DNA from: Litoreibacter janthinus
GTDB taxonomy: Bacteria; Pseudomonadota; Alphaproteobacteria; Rhodobacterales; Rhodobacteraceae
Length of the DNA stretch: 64,000 nucleotides
NCBI RefSeq assembly: GCF_900111945.1
Contig: NZ_FOYO01000001.1
Location: 2,301,751-2,365,750, forward strand
Direction of reading: 5' to 3'
Shown here: piece by piece, positions 19,001 through 27,528 of the stretch
How the letters are laid out: each line of letters starts with the position of its first letter
Numbering within the stretch: position 1 is the first letter of the stretch
Made by a program: the position numbers and the translations under genes
Notes under the pieces: model-generated
Databases searched by the model: none
What the model was told of the DNA's origin: nothing
What the model saw: the letters and a program-made list of their open reading frames with translations, nothing else

Positions 19001-20176
19001 ATGCTGTCTGCTGCTGCGTTAACACCAGATTCTCTGTTGCCGAGCTGGCTACCGAAAGCCGCTCGCCGGTATCTGATCCACACAGAAAAAGGTTTGTCTT
19101 TAAGAGACTTGGCGCGTCGGGAGGGATGCCACGCGTCCACCATATTACGTCAGGTTCGCCGGTTTGAGAACCGGCGCGATGATCCGCTGGTGGATGAAGC
19201 CCTTCATCGTCTGAGTTGCACCTTGAACACCTGCGACCCCCACGACTTTCCAGAAGGACAAGACATTATGACCGCACACCTCCGTAACCATTCCGAAACC
19301 TATTCCAACGCCAGTAAAGCTGACCCTGTTACGGGGCCGGCAGTTGCGGATGACAAGGATCAGCTCGCCCGTGAAGCGCGCCGTGTGTTGCGACGGCTTT
19401 GTGAGACCGGGGCGGTGCTGGCCTTGGCCCCGGATATGGACAAGGCCGTGGTATTGCGCTCGTTCAAGGATGGCCCTCCGACACGCACTGCGGTTGTGTC
19501 GCGCGATGTGGCGCAAGCCTTTGCTTTGAAGGATTGGATCAGCTGCGCGCGGATGGGGCGGGTTGCGAGCTATACCATCACCTCGGCAGGGCGCGCCGCA
19601 CTGAAACAGTATCTGGCAGAAGATATGGAACGCAAGCGCAGCGCCAAGGGGCGACCGGACAGCACTCGGGCCCTTGGCGATCCGCAACTTGGCTGGGCAT
19701 ACGGCTCCGACGGGCGCGGCGCGGGACAGTCCCGTCCGACCATGGCCGAAAGCCCCTTGGCGATGCTGGCGCGGCGGCGTGACAAGGAAGGACGCTCGTT
19801 TCTCAGCCCCGAGCTTGCGCAGGCTGGCGAGCGGTTTCGAGAGGATTTCGAACTTGCGCAGATTGGGATGAGTGCGCCGCAACACTGGGACCGGTTTATG
19901 ACCTCTGGCGACCGCGCGGCGTTGGCTGCAGATGACGACTTGCCAGAAGGCCCAAAGGCCGCGCGCACACGAATGCTATCAGCGCTGGATGATCTGGGGC
20001 CCGGTTTGAGCGATATCATCATGCGCTGCTGCTGCTTTCTGGAGGGGTTGGAGACGGCCGAGAAACGCATGGGATGGTCCGCGCGTTCCGGCAAGGTGGT
20101 GTTAAGGATCGCACTGCAACGCCTGCACCGCCATTATCTAGAGGCCCATGGCCATGTTAGCCCGATGATCGGCTGA
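19001..20176 (+). CDS. DUF6456-like helix-turn-helix protein
   Basis: A 391-residue protein. The N-terminal part contains a helix-turn-helix-like stretch (GLSLRDLARREGCHASTILRQ, about residues 30-50), then a linker, a second winged-helix-like part near residues 120-200 and a C-terminal domain that I recall as DUF6456 (QIGMSAPQHWDRF through ALQRLHRHYLEAHG). It is probably a DNA-binding regulator; the target is unknown. I chose the ATG at 19001, preceded by AAGGGGTG; the frame is open upstream to 18752 but that part is low-complexity and overlaps the divergent gene. An intrinsic terminator follows. Confidence 0.7.
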   Translation: MLSAAALTPDSLLPSWLPKAARRYLIHTEKGLSLRDLARREGCHASTILRQVRRFENRRDDPLVDEALHRLSCTLNTCDPHDFPEGQDIMTAHLRNHSETYSNASKADPVTGPAVADDKDQLAREARRVLRRLCETGAVLALAPDMDKAVVLRSFKDGPPTRTAVVSRDVAQAFALKDWISCARMGRVASYTITSAGRAALKQYLAEDMERKRSAKGRPDSTRALGDPQLGWAYGSDGRGAGQSRPTMAESPLAMLARRRDKEGRSFLSPELAQAGERFREDFELAQIGMSAPQHWDRFMTSGDRAALAADDDLPEGPKAARTRMLSALDDLGPGLSDIIMRCCCFLEGLETAEKRMGWSARSGKVVLRIALQRLHRHYLEAHGHVSPMIG

Positions 20177-20215
20177 CGCGCCTCGGTTGGTTTGGGGCTT
20201 GGGGCAGGGCGTTCG

Positions 20216-20240
20216 ACAGGGTTGCGCGCCCTGTTTTCAT
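20216..20240 (+). terminator. Intrinsic terminator after the DUF6456-like gene
   Basis: A 6-bp stem (ACAGGG/CCCTGT) with a 7-base loop at 20216-20234, followed directly by TTTTCATTT. It lies 40 bp after the stop and before the lipA promoter region. Confidence 0.6.
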
Positions 20241-20296
20241 TTCCACCAGACGGGGATAGGATCGCCCCTTGTAACGTGGACCTGCGACAATACTTC

Positions 20297-20331
20297 GTTT
20301 AGCGTTAAACTAATTTTTGGCGTAAACGCTA
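20297..20331. promoter_or_regulatory. Nested inverted repeats upstream of lipA
   Basis: Within 60 bp of the lipA start there is a dyad GTTTA-GCGT-TAAAC (20297-20310), and TAGCGTT (20300-20306) is repeated inverted as AACGCTA (20325-20331). The region is T-rich between the arms. This could be an operator or promoter element for lipA; I do not recognise the factor. Confidence 0.3.
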
Positions 20332-20356
20332 CGCGACCCCAAAAGGAACCGATTTC

Positions 20357-21316
20357 ATGGCGACCCGCGACCTGAAAATTCCAAGCCAACGGCATCCGGA
20401 AAAGGCGAAACGCCCAGACAATGCCCAGCCCAAGAAACCGTCTTGGATCAGGGTGAAAGCGCCCGTGGGTGAAGGCTACAAGGACACCCACAGGATTATG
20501 CGCGAGCATAAACTGACGACGGTGTGCGAAGAGGCCGGTTGTCCAAATGTCGGCGAGTGCTGGAACCAAGGCCATGCCACCATGATGATTATGGGCGAGG
20601 TGTGCACGCGGGCCTGCACCTTCTGCAACATCGCGACAGGTAAACCGCCAGAAGATCTGGACGTGTTCGAGCCGGGACGTGTGGCGGATGCGGTAAAAAA
20701 ACTGGGTCTGAACCACGTAGTGGTCACCTCGGTCGATCGGGACGACATTGAGGATGGCGGGGCGGAGCATTTCGCGCAAACCATCCGCGCCATTCGTCGC
20801 CAATCGCCGGGAACGACGATCGAGATATTGACGCCTGACTTTATTCGCTGCGATCCCAAAGTGTTGGAGGTCGTTGTTGAAGCGCGACCCGACGTCTTCA
20901 ATCATAATCTTGAAACCGTTCCGGGGCTCTATCCCGAGGTGCGGCCCGGTGCGCGCTACTTCCATTCGCTGCGCCTTTTGCAGCGCGTAAAAGAGCTGGA
21001 CCCGACGATGTTCACCAAATCCGGCATCATGGTCGGCTTGGGTGAGGATCGCCAATCGGTCATGCAGGTGATGGAAGATATGCGCGCGGCGGATATCGAT
21101 TTTCTGACCATCGGTCAGTACCTCCAGCCAACGCCGAAGCATCATCGCGTTGACCGCTTTGTGACACCCGAAGAGTTCGCAGCTTACGAGAAAGCAGCGT
21201 TCGGGAAGGGCTTCTTGATGGTGTCGTCTACGCCTTTGACCCGATCCAGCTACCACGCAGGCGATGACTTCGCCAAACTGCGCGAGGCACGTCTGGCGAA
21301 ACTCGGCAAGGCCTGA
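20357..21316 (+). CDS. lipA: Lipoyl synthase LipA
   Basis: LipA is a radical-SAM enzyme that inserts two sulfurs into octanoyl groups on lipoyl domains. Both [4Fe-4S] sites are visible: the auxiliary cluster cysteines at 57, 62 and 68 ([12 protein letters not shown]) and the radical-SAM CxxxCxxC at 83, 87 and 90. The final Arg-Ser-Ser-Tyr motif that ligates the auxiliary cluster is present (TRSSYHA). At 319 residues the length is usual. An AAAAGGAA site precedes the ATG. It depends on Fe-S clusters, linking it functionally to the suf operon at the window's end. Confidence 0.96.
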   Translation: MATRDLKIPSQRHPEKAKRPDNAQPKKPSWIRVKAPVGEGYKDTHRIMREHKLTTVCEEAGCPNVGECWNQGHATMMIMGEVCTRACTFCNIATGKPPEDLDVFEPGRVADAVKKLGLNHVVVTSVDRDDIEDGGAEHFAQTIRAIRRQSPGTTIEILTPDFIRCDPKVLEVVVEARPDVFNHNLETVPGLYPEVRPGARYFHSLRLLQRVKELDPTMFTKSGIMVGLGEDRQSVMQVMEDMRAADIDFLTIGQYLQPTPKHHRVDRFVTPEEFAAYEKAAFGKGFLMVSSTPLTRSSYHAGDDFAKLREARLAKLGKA

Positions 21317-21327
21317 GCCGCAACCCG

Positions 21328-22224
21328 CTAAGGGTTGGCGACTGGGGGCAAGGCTTTCAAATAGTCGACAATGGCTTGTCGGTCTGCTTCGGGCAGGCGC
21401 GCAAGGTTTTGCACCACTGACGCCATGTGTCCGCCCGCGCTGTCATATTCGGGGGTTAGGCCTGTGGTGAAATAGGCCATCAAATCAACTTCGGACCAAT
21501 CCAGTGCGGCCGGCGTGATATTCGGGATGCGCCCTTTGCCATTTGGGTTCGCGGCCCCGCCCAGCCAGTTCGCGGTGTTCAGACCTCCCAGTGCGTTCCG
21601 CTCCGTGTGGCACTCTGTGCAATGAGCCAGCGCCTCTGCCAAATACTGGCCGCGCTGAACGGAGTCGGTCGCGGCTGCCAACTCAGGCCCTTTGGGAGAG
21701 CCGAACAACAGCTTCCAGCCTCCCAAACTGCGCCTGATATTGAAAGGGAAGCCTACGTCATGCGCGCGCGACGGGGTGGCGTCGCTGGGCAGCGTTTGCA
21801 TGAAGGCATAGAGCGCCGCGATGTCCGCAGGGCTGGCCTTGGCGTAGGCCGTGTAGGGGAAGGCGGGGTAATAGTGCTTGCCCTCCGGGCTGACGCCCGC
21901 TTGGAGCGCGTTGTTGAATTGGATCAGGGTCCAGCCTTCTAACCCTTGCGGGCTGGGCGATATGTTTGGAGCGTAGAAGGTTCCGAAGTCGCTGGGAAAG
22001 CTCATCCCACCGGACAGCAGGGGCGTATCGGTTTCCTCTGCACCCGGGGCCACATGGCACGATGCGCATCCTGCAGCCCAAAACACCTGTTCCCCATGGG
22101 CAGGGTCGGCGGGCGCCGTGAGCAATGCCGTTTCCGTCGAATGGGGCAAATATTTGGGCGCGGTCATCCACCACGCAAAGCCTGCGCCCAGAAGGGCGAC
22201 GGCAGCTATTGCGCGTTTTTTCAT
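21328..22224 (-). CDS. Dihaem c-type cytochrome
   Basis: A 298-residue exported protein with an N-terminal membrane anchor or signal (residues 3-20) and two c-type haem motifs, CASCH near residue 53 and CTECH near residue 202. Each is followed by a cytochrome c domain with a distal Met candidate. It resembles the dihaem subunits that accept electrons from periplasmic dehydrogenases or oxidases. The start is 3 bp after the stop of the cytochrome c'-like gene, so the two are cotranscribed and probably exchange electrons (inference). Confidence 0.87.
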   Translation of the reverse strand: MKKRAIAAVALLGAGFAWWMTAPKYLPHSTETALLTAPADPAHGEQVFWAAGCASCHVAPGAEETDTPLLSGGMSFPSDFGTFYAPNISPSPQGLEGWTLIQFNNALQAGVSPEGKHYYPAFPYTAYAKASPADIAALYAFMQTLPSDATPSRAHDVGFPFNIRRSLGGWKLLFGSPKGPELAAATDSVQRGQYLAEALAHCTECHTERNALGGLNTANWLGGAANPNGKGRIPNITPAALDWSEVDLMAYFTTGLTPEYDSAGGHMASVVQNLARLPEADRQAIVDYLKALPPVANP

Positions 22225-22227
22225 CGC

Positions 22228-22698
22228 TTATTTTGGCTCGCGGTAGACTTTGTGGCAGGCACCACAGGCGCCGCCGATGCTACCCATTGCACCTTGAAGT
22301 GCGGCGAGATCCGTCCCCGCTACGTCGGCCAAGGCCTTGGCTGCCATCGCAAGATCGTTGCCTTTGGCGTCAAAATCAGCGCGATCTTCCCAGATTTTTG
22401 GCAAGGCACGAGTGCCGTCGATCGACATGGTGTCAGTATTCGCAGTCCACAGCAGTGACTGATCCGTGGCAGAAAATGCGGCGAGGTTTGCGGCGGCGAG
22501 GGCGGCGACATTTGCGTCGTAGTCGGACGTGCCTTTGGCCATATTGCCCAAGATGCCCAAGTTCAAAGCGTAGTTATTCATCAGTCCGTTGCGCGCTTTG
22601 ACTTCCGCAGGCAGGGCGTCATGACCGTCTGCAAATGCCAGTCCCGACATCAAGACAGCGGCAAGGCCTGAGGTTGCAAGTATCTTTGGCAGCATCAT
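22228..22698 (-). CDS. Cytochrome c'-family protein
   Basis: A 156-residue periplasmic protein with a signal peptide ending AFA before DGHDALPAEV. A single haem motif CGACH sits close to the C-terminus, the layout of cytochrome c' four-helix-bundle proteins, which bind NO or transfer electrons. I chose the first of two adjacent ATGs, at 22698, behind a GGAGG site; a longer frame to 22797 lacks a ribosome site and would spoil the signal peptide. It is the first gene of a two-gene operon divergent from a LysR-type regulator. Confidence 0.85.
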   Translation of the reverse strand: MMLPKILATSGLAAVLMSGLAFADGHDALPAEVKARNGLMNNYALNLGILGNMAKGTSDYDANVAALAAANLAAFSATDQSLLWTANTDTMSIDGTRALPKIWEDRADFDAKGNDLAMAAKALADVAGTDLAALQGAMGSIGGACGACHKVYREPK

Positions 22699-22791
22699 GG
22701 GGTCGTCCTCCAAAAGCGTTATGACTCTCGAAATGCTACCTGTTATGAAATGTAAAGCTAGTATGTATTTTCGGAGAGGGATGGTGAAAAT

Positions 22792-23661
22792 ATGCACAGG
22801 TTTAATTGGGACGACTTGAAATATCTTCTTGCGGTTGCGGACGGGGGCTCGGTTTCGAGAGCGGGTCGCCGGTTACAAGTCAATCATGCAACCGTGCTGC
22901 GACGTGTGAGTCTGTTCGAGGAACGTTTTGGTCTGAGTGTCTTCGACCGAACACCTCAAGGTTACCGCCTTCCTAAGGAGAACGAGCCCCTGATCGATGC
23001 GATCCGCGAGGTTGATCACGCAGTGCGCACGGTCGAGCGGTTGATAGAAGGGGGCAAAGCCCCACTGAGCGGTAAGGTGCGCATAACGTCGACCGATACG
23101 CTGTGCCATTCGATCCTGCCGGTGATTGTGTCCGAAATGCAGGCCGAATCCGAGGGGCTGACGCTCGAGCTGATTTCAACCAATGCGCATCTGGATATGA
23201 CCAGACTGGATGCGGACATCACTGTGCGACCAGCGGCAGAATTGCCGGACCACTTGCTGGGAGAGCGTGCCGGAGAGCTGGAGTTCGGCATTTACCAGTC
23301 GGCGCTGCGCGCGCCGACCGAAGAAGCGTTCTGGCTCGGCCTGTCGGGTCCGCTATCGCGAACGTTGGCTGCCCGCTGGATGGCAAGCAATCTTACAGAC
23401 GCACAGATCAGAGGTTCAGCCGACAGCTTTCTGACGCTGCGCGAGATGGTAGCTGCCGGGGGCGGCATTTCGTTCCTACCCAAGGTGTTAGGCGTGGGTG
23501 ATCAAAGACTGCGCGAATGTCAGGGGATGGCCCCGTCGTTTTCGGTGCCTCTCTGGGTGGCGAGCCATGCCGACCTTCATCGCGTGCCACGCATCACGCA
23601 GGTTTCGCGATTGCTGGTTGCCAAGCTGTTGGAGCATAGCGCGGCCTTATCAGGAAACTAG
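22792..23661 (+). CDS. LysR-family transcriptional regulator
   Basis: A 289-residue LysR protein. The N-terminal winged helix-turn-helix is clear (LKYLLAVADGGSVSRAGRRL, then HATVLRRVSLFEERFG), followed by an effector domain starting near residue 93. It is divergent from the cytochrome operon with 93 bp between the starts, so it probably controls those cytochrome genes. The effector is unknown. Its last 4 bp overlap the stop of a convergent small gene. Confidence 0.88.
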   Translation: MHRFNWDDLKYLLAVADGGSVSRAGRRLQVNHATVLRRVSLFEERFGLSVFDRTPQGYRLPKENEPLIDAIREVDHAVRTVERLIEGGKAPLSGKVRITSTDTLCHSILPVIVSEMQAESEGLTLELISTNAHLDMTRLDADITVRPAAELPDHLLGERAGELEFGIYQSALRAPTEEAFWLGLSGPLSRTLAARWMASNLTDAQIRGSADSFLTLREMVAAGGGISFLPKVLGVGDQRLRECQGMAPSFSVPLWVASHADLHRVPRITQVSRLLVAKLLEHSAALSGN

Positions 23662-23837
23662 AACCTTGGGACTCGCGGCGCGCGGTCCATTTGCGCCCAG
23701 TCGGGCCAGCCGACGTAATGCTCAATCAGGGCGACGGCGATGCAGACGGCGATCAGGCCGACCACGAGTTTCACGCGCTTTGCTGACGGCGGGCGGCGCA
23801 CCCACATGGAGGCACGCAGCAGCCAGCGCCAGTTCAT
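23658..23837 (-). CDS. Small membrane protein coupled to hpt
   Basis: A 59-residue frame read directly from the minus strand: a basic N-terminal part ([17 protein letters not shown]) followed by one hydrophobic helix ([17 protein letters not shown]) and a short polar tail (VGWPDWAQM). Its ATG overlaps the hpt TGA in an ATGA junction, strong support for translation as the second gene of the hpt operon. Its stop overlaps the lysR stop by 4 bp. I recall similar small proteins after hpt in Rhodobacteraceae, with no known function. Confidence 0.65.
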   Translation of the reverse strand: MNWRWLLRASMWVRRPPSAKRVKLVVGLIAVCIAVALIEHYVGWPDWAQMDRAPRVPRF

Positions 23838-24370
23838 GTAAAGCGGACCTTACCGATGAAAGGCAGGTTGCGGTTACGTTGTGCATAGTCGATGCCGTAA
23901 CCGACCACGAATTCATCGGGGATTTCGAAGCCTGTCCATGTTGCCTTGATGTCCACCTCGCGGCGGGTCGGCTTGTCGAGCAAGGCGATCGTCTCCATGC
24001 GAGCAGGGGCGCGGCTTTCGAGCAGGTGCAATACGTGGGACAAGGTGAAGCCGGTGTCTACGATGTCTTCCACGACCAATACGTCGCGCCCGCCGATTTC
24101 GCCGCGCAAGTCCTTAAGAATTCGAACCTCTCGCGAGCTTTCCATGCCGTCGCCGTAGCTGGACGCCTCGAGGAAATCGACTTCGACTGGCAAATCCAAC
24201 TCGCGCACAAGGTCCGCAATGAATACAAACGAGCCGCGCAGCAGCCCCACCACCACCAGTTTGTCTGTGTCTTTGAAGCGGTCATGAATCTCGCGGGCGA
24301 GGGACTCGATGCGAGCAGCGATGGCCTTGGCCGAGATCAACTCGTCGATGACATAGGGTGGATGAGACAT
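23834..24370 (-). CDS. hpt: Hypoxanthine phosphoribosyltransferase
   Basis: Hpt salvages hypoxanthine (often also guanine) to IMP or GMP using PRPP. The 178-residue protein has the PRPP-binding loop [12 protein letters not shown] near residue 100, an early GLLRGS motif for pyrophosphate binding and [11 protein letters not shown] near the base-binding site. The length is typical. An AAGGGGA site precedes the ATG. It is divergent from the RatA-like gene and coupled to the 59-residue membrane protein downstream. Confidence 0.93.
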   Translation of the reverse strand: MSHPPYVIDELISAKAIAARIESLAREIHDRFKDTDKLVVVGLLRGSFVFIADLVRELDLPVEVDFLEASSYGDGMESSREVRILKDLRGEIGGRDVLVVEDIVDTGFTLSHVLHLLESRAPARMETIALLDKPTRREVDIKATWTGFEIPDEFVVGYGIDYAQRNRNLPFIGKVRFT

Positions 24371-24447
24371 GTTATCCCCTTGAATTTTGCGTCCGGCTGG
24401 GGGACACCCCCCTGCAACCGATCGAGCAAGCAGAGCCCTAAACGCCT

Positions 24448-24903
24448 ATGCCAAGCCACCGCGAAAAACGCAAGCTGCCCTATAGTGCAGACCAGATGTA
24501 TGCCCTTGTTGCAGATGTGGCGAGTTACCCCGAGTTTCTCCCGTGGTGTTCTGCCGCTCGGATTCGATCCCGCGTTGCCGAGGGTGAAGCAGAAGTGATG
24601 TTGGCGGATCTCGTGATCAGCTTCAAAGTCTTCCGCGAACGGTTTGGAAGCAAGGTGACCTTGTGGCAAAATGACATGAAGATTGACACGGAATATCTTG
24701 ATGGGCCTTTTAAATTTTTGAAAAGCACTTGGGAATTCCACGATCTGGAAACGGCGGGATGCGAAGTCGAATTTGATGTCGATTTCGAATTCAAGAACCG
24801 TCTGTTGCAGGGTGCAGCTGGTCTATTCTTCAACGAGGCGATGCAACGGATCGTTCGCGCCTTCGAAGAACGGGCTGATGTGCTCTATGGTGCACGCGGG
24901 TAA
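24448..24903 (+). CDS. COQ10/RatA-family START-domain protein
   Basis: A 151-residue START/Bet v1-like protein with the family opening: residues 10-30 (KLPYSADQMYALVADVASYPEFLPWC). In bacteria these proteins are annotated RatA or ubiquinone-binding; the COQ10 role, ubiquinone chaperoning, is more plausible in a respiring alphaproteobacterium, but the toxin role proposed in E. coli cannot be excluded. There is no antitoxin partner (RatB) next to it. The length matches the family. Confidence 0.85.
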   Translation: MPSHREKRKLPYSADQMYALVADVASYPEFLPWCSAARIRSRVAEGEAEVMLADLVISFKVFRERFGSKVTLWQNDMKIDTEYLDGPFKFLKSTWEFHDLETAGCEVEFDVDFEFKNRLLQGAAGLFFNEAMQRIVRAFEERADVLYGARG

Positions 24904-25013
24904 CACCACTGCTTTACGCTAAGTAACTCTCTTGATTTGGATCGCGGCTGCTCCCATCCTGATCCCATAAAAATGGGGCGCAAAGCCCCCGAGTAGTAAC
25001 AAGTGGTGACATA

Positions 25014-25871
25014 ATGGAAGTGTTTTTCCAGATGCGGTTTTCCTATTGCGGAAAGCCAGAGGGGCTGATGACTCGCGCCTCCAATTCTTCGCGGGCGTTT
25101 AACGAAGCAGATATTTTGCGTCAGTTCGACGTGTTGGAACGGCTGACCCTGCCATCTTTGCGCGATCAGGATGACCCGTCATTTCGTCTGGTGATGTTGT
25201 CCAGCGCGCGGATGCCGGACGAATGCAAGGATCACCTGACTTGGTTGTTGAACCATTATTTGCCCGGTCGCTCAGAAGTTCTTTATTCGCGCCCGATGGT
25301 CCCCGGGCGGGTGTTCCGACGCTATATGCAAGGGCTGGGGCGCGGCGATGCACCAGTGATCCAGACCCAAGTGCTTGACGGCGAGGCCTTCGGTAAACGT
25401 TTTGTGCAACGTCTGCGCGAGCACGGAATCGAGAGTTGGGCGACTGGCCCGACAGGGGAAGGGCGCAGTGCGACTGGCGGCACGTTTATATCCTTCAAGC
25501 GGGGTCTAAATCTTCGGATCGAGCGGAAGAAACTGACAGCTTTGGAGCCAACGACAGCACCGAGCGTCCCGTTCGGCTTAAGCCTCGTGGCGCGGCCGTC
25601 TAGCCGATACAATCCGACCTTGATCAACGCTGACGGGCTGGGCGTGAAGTTCCCGCATGTCTCTATTCGGTCCCAAGGGCTTCACTGCCTGCGCGCGATC
25701 TCTGGAGAGAGTGCGAAAGTCATGCCGGCGATTGAACAACGCATTCTGGATCAAGCGATTAACGAATTTAACATCCTGCGCGCGCCTCATGACATCCGTG
25801 TGAGCGAAGACCGCGCGCAGCCACAGCCGACTGATGTGAACGGCGTGGTCAGGTTGCGACGTGCGGGCTGA
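25014..25871 (+). CDS. Putative glycosyltransferase (rhamnosyl transferase-like)
   Basis: A 285-residue cytosolic protein. The beginning (RFSYCGKPEG, then RFDVLERLTLPSLRDQDDPSF in close variants) resembles a Rhodobacteraceae family annotated as putative rhamnosyl transferase or glycosyltransferase. No classic DxD motif is obvious and the substrate is unknown. It stands alone and converges on mnmA with a 3-bp gap. The ATG at 25014 lacks a strong ribosome site; an in-frame ATG at 25032 is possible. Confidence 0.6.
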   Translation: MEVFFQMRFSYCGKPEGLMTRASNSSRAFNEADILRQFDVLERLTLPSLRDQDDPSFRLVMLSSARMPDECKDHLTWLLNHYLPGRSEVLYSRPMVPGRVFRRYMQGLGRGDAPVIQTQVLDGEAFGKRFVQRLREHGIESWATGPTGEGRSATGGTFISFKRGLNLRIERKKLTALEPTTAPSVPFGLSLVARPSSRYNPTLINADGLGVKFPHVSIRSQGLHCLRAISGESAKVMPAIEQRILDQAINEFNILRAPHDIRVSEDRAQPQPTDVNGVVRLRRAG

Positions 25872-25874
25872 CGC

Positions 25875-27023
25875 CTAGTAGCCGCGCCAAATCCAGCCGC
25901 CGCCAAAGATGCGGCTGGTGCTGTCGTCGTAAAACACGCAGGCCTGACCGGGCGAAACGCCTTCTTCGGGCGTCAGAAGCTCCACCTCTGCCTCCGTGGC
26001 GGAGAGAGGGCGGATGATTGCCGCGGCAGGGGGGCGGGTAGAGCGTACTTTCACCCCGACATGCCACTCCTCTTGGCTGTCGAAAGGCGCATCACCCAGC
26101 CAGTTGATCTCCCGCACGGGAATTTTTCGGGTGGCGAGCGCTTCTTTCGGCCCGACGATGACCCTTTTGGTATCGACATCGAGTTTCACGACATAAAGCG
26201 GCGTCGACAGCCCACCGATGCCCAAACCCCGTCGCTGCCCGATGGTGTAGTGGATCAACCCGTTGTGACGCGCCAGAACAGTGCCATCCATATCGACGAT
26301 GTCGCCCGGCTCACCCGCGCCAGGACGCAGCTTTTCGATGACAGACGCATAGTCGCCATTCGGAACAAAGCAGATGTCTTGGCTGTCGGGCTTATCCGCG
26401 ACGGACAGGCCGTATTTCGACGCCAAGGCCCGCGTTTCCGCCTTGGATGCCAGATGCCCGAGTGGAAAGCGCAGGTAGTCCAGTTGCTGCGGCGTGGTTG
26501 AGAACAGGAAATAACTTTGGTCGCGGTTGGCGTCGGCGGCGGAATGAAGCTCCGCGCCGTGCTCGCCCATTTTGCGTTGGATGTAGTGGCCGGTTGCCAT
26601 GCAATCGGCATCCAAGTCCTTAGCTGTTTCCAGCAAATCCTTGAATTTCACCCGTTCGTTGCAGCGGATGCAGGGGACGGGGGTCGCGCCTCCAAGGTAG
26701 CTGTCCGCAAACTCGTCGATCACCGCGTCCTTGAACACGTTTTCATAATCCAGAACGTAATGCGGAAATCCCATATCTTCGGCCACGCGTCGGGCATCAT
26801 GAATATCACGTCCGGCGCAGCACGCCCCTTTTTTGGCCAAGGCCGCGCCATGGTCATAAAGCTGTAAAGTCACGCCGACCACGTCGTAGCCTTCTTCGGC
26901 CAGCTGAGCGGCCACGACGGAGCTGTCCACGCCTCCGGACATCGCGACAACGACACGTGTCTCGGATGGGGGCTTGGCAAAACCAAGTGAGTTCAGACGT
27001 CCGGGTGTCCAGTCCAATGCCAT
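25875..27023 (-). CDS. mnmA: tRNA-specific 2-thiouridylase MnmA
   Basis: MnmA adds sulfur to U34 of tRNAs for Lys, Glu and Gln. The 382-residue protein has the ATP PP-loop AMSGGVDSS at about residues 27-35, the catalytic Cys in [13 protein letters not shown] near residue 121 and the second Cys in [10 protein letters not shown]. The C-terminal domain has the usual [10 protein letters not shown] and RGY end. The length is normal. Sulfur would come from a cysteine desulfurase such as the one at 59557. It is divergent from sciP. Confidence 0.95.
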   Translation of the reverse strand: MALDWTPGRLNSLGFAKPPSETRVVVAMSGGVDSSVVAAQLAEEGYDVVGVTLQLYDHGAALAKKGACCAGRDIHDARRVAEDMGFPHYVLDYENVFKDAVIDEFADSYLGGATPVPCIRCNERVKFKDLLETAKDLDADCMATGHYIQRKMGEHGAELHSAADANRDQSYFLFSTTPQQLDYLRFPLGHLASKAETRALASKYGLSVADKPDSQDICFVPNGDYASVIEKLRPGAGEPGDIVDMDGTVLARHNGLIHYTIGQRRGLGIGGLSTPLYVVKLDVDTKRVIVGPKEALATRKIPVREINWLGDAPFDSQEEWHVGVKVRSTRPPAAAIIRPLSATEAEVELLTPEEGVSPGQACVFYDDSTSRIFGGGWIWRGY

Positions 27024-27153
27024 AATGGCCTCCGTTGCGGGGATACGCGGGAATATAGGAAAATCTTAGCCAGTCACAAGGCCACGCTTCACATCCCCTT
27101 AAGGCATCAACACCTAAATTGAACGGGTAGTTGGATAGCCGGGATGAATTGTG

Positions 27154-27450
27154 ATGTATCTGAAACGCGAACCGGGGCCGCGCATGGTGGTTCTGCCAGA
27201 CGGATCCAGAATGAGTCGTGCGGACCTGCCCGACCGCGCAACGCGGCGATGGGTCGCCAGCCGGAAAGCCCGCGTGGTCCATGCTGTTGAGGCGGATTTG
27301 ATTTCGGCGGAAGAAGCGTGCGGGATGTACGGATTGTCGGATGAAGAGCTGACATCGTGGCGGGAGGCGGTCGCTGAGCATGGAATCAAGGCACTTCGGG
27401 CCACATCGGTTCAAAGCTATAGGCAGAATGATCCTGAAAGTAACAGGTAA
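27154..27450 (+). CDS. sciP: CtrA inhibitor SciP (DUF1153)
   Basis: A 98-residue protein that matches the SciP/DUF1153 family: MYLKREPGPRMVVLPDGS at the start and a helix-turn-helix with ISAEEACGMYGLSDEEL in the middle. SciP binds CtrA and stops it recruiting RNA polymerase during part of the cell cycle, as known from Caulobacter. The gene sits directly before ctrA, 78 bp apart, which is usual in this order. An ATG at 27154 is preceded by GTG at 27151; the ATG fits the family start better. Confidence 0.92.
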   Translation: MYLKREPGPRMVVLPDGSRMSRADLPDRATRRWVASRKARVVHAVEADLISAEEACGMYGLSDEELTSWREAVAEHGIKALRATSVQSYRQNDPESNR

Positions 27451-27458
27451 GTGTTTCG

Positions 27459-27473
27459 GTAATAACAAATTAA
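27459..27473. promoter_or_regulatory. CtrA-like site before ctrA
   Basis: The sequence GTAA-TAACAAA-TTAA differs by one base from the CtrA consensus TTAA-N7-TTAA. Two more TTAA half sites follow at about 27489 and 27495, spaced 2 bp apart. The location 56 bp before the ctrA ATG fits autoregulation, which is known for CtrA in Caulobacter. Confidence 0.42.
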
Positions 27474-27528
27474 CCTTTTCGGATTTAAAGTTAACTTACA
27501 TGAGGGGAAGCTAATCGGAGACCTAATA

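Noticed and set aside
24975..24989. Hairpin GGGGC-GCAAA-GCCCC between the RatA-like and glycosyltransferase genes as a terminator.
   Set aside because: There is no T-run on the plus strand. On the minus strand a T-run follows, but no minus-strand gene ends there; at most it stops readthrough from mnmA.
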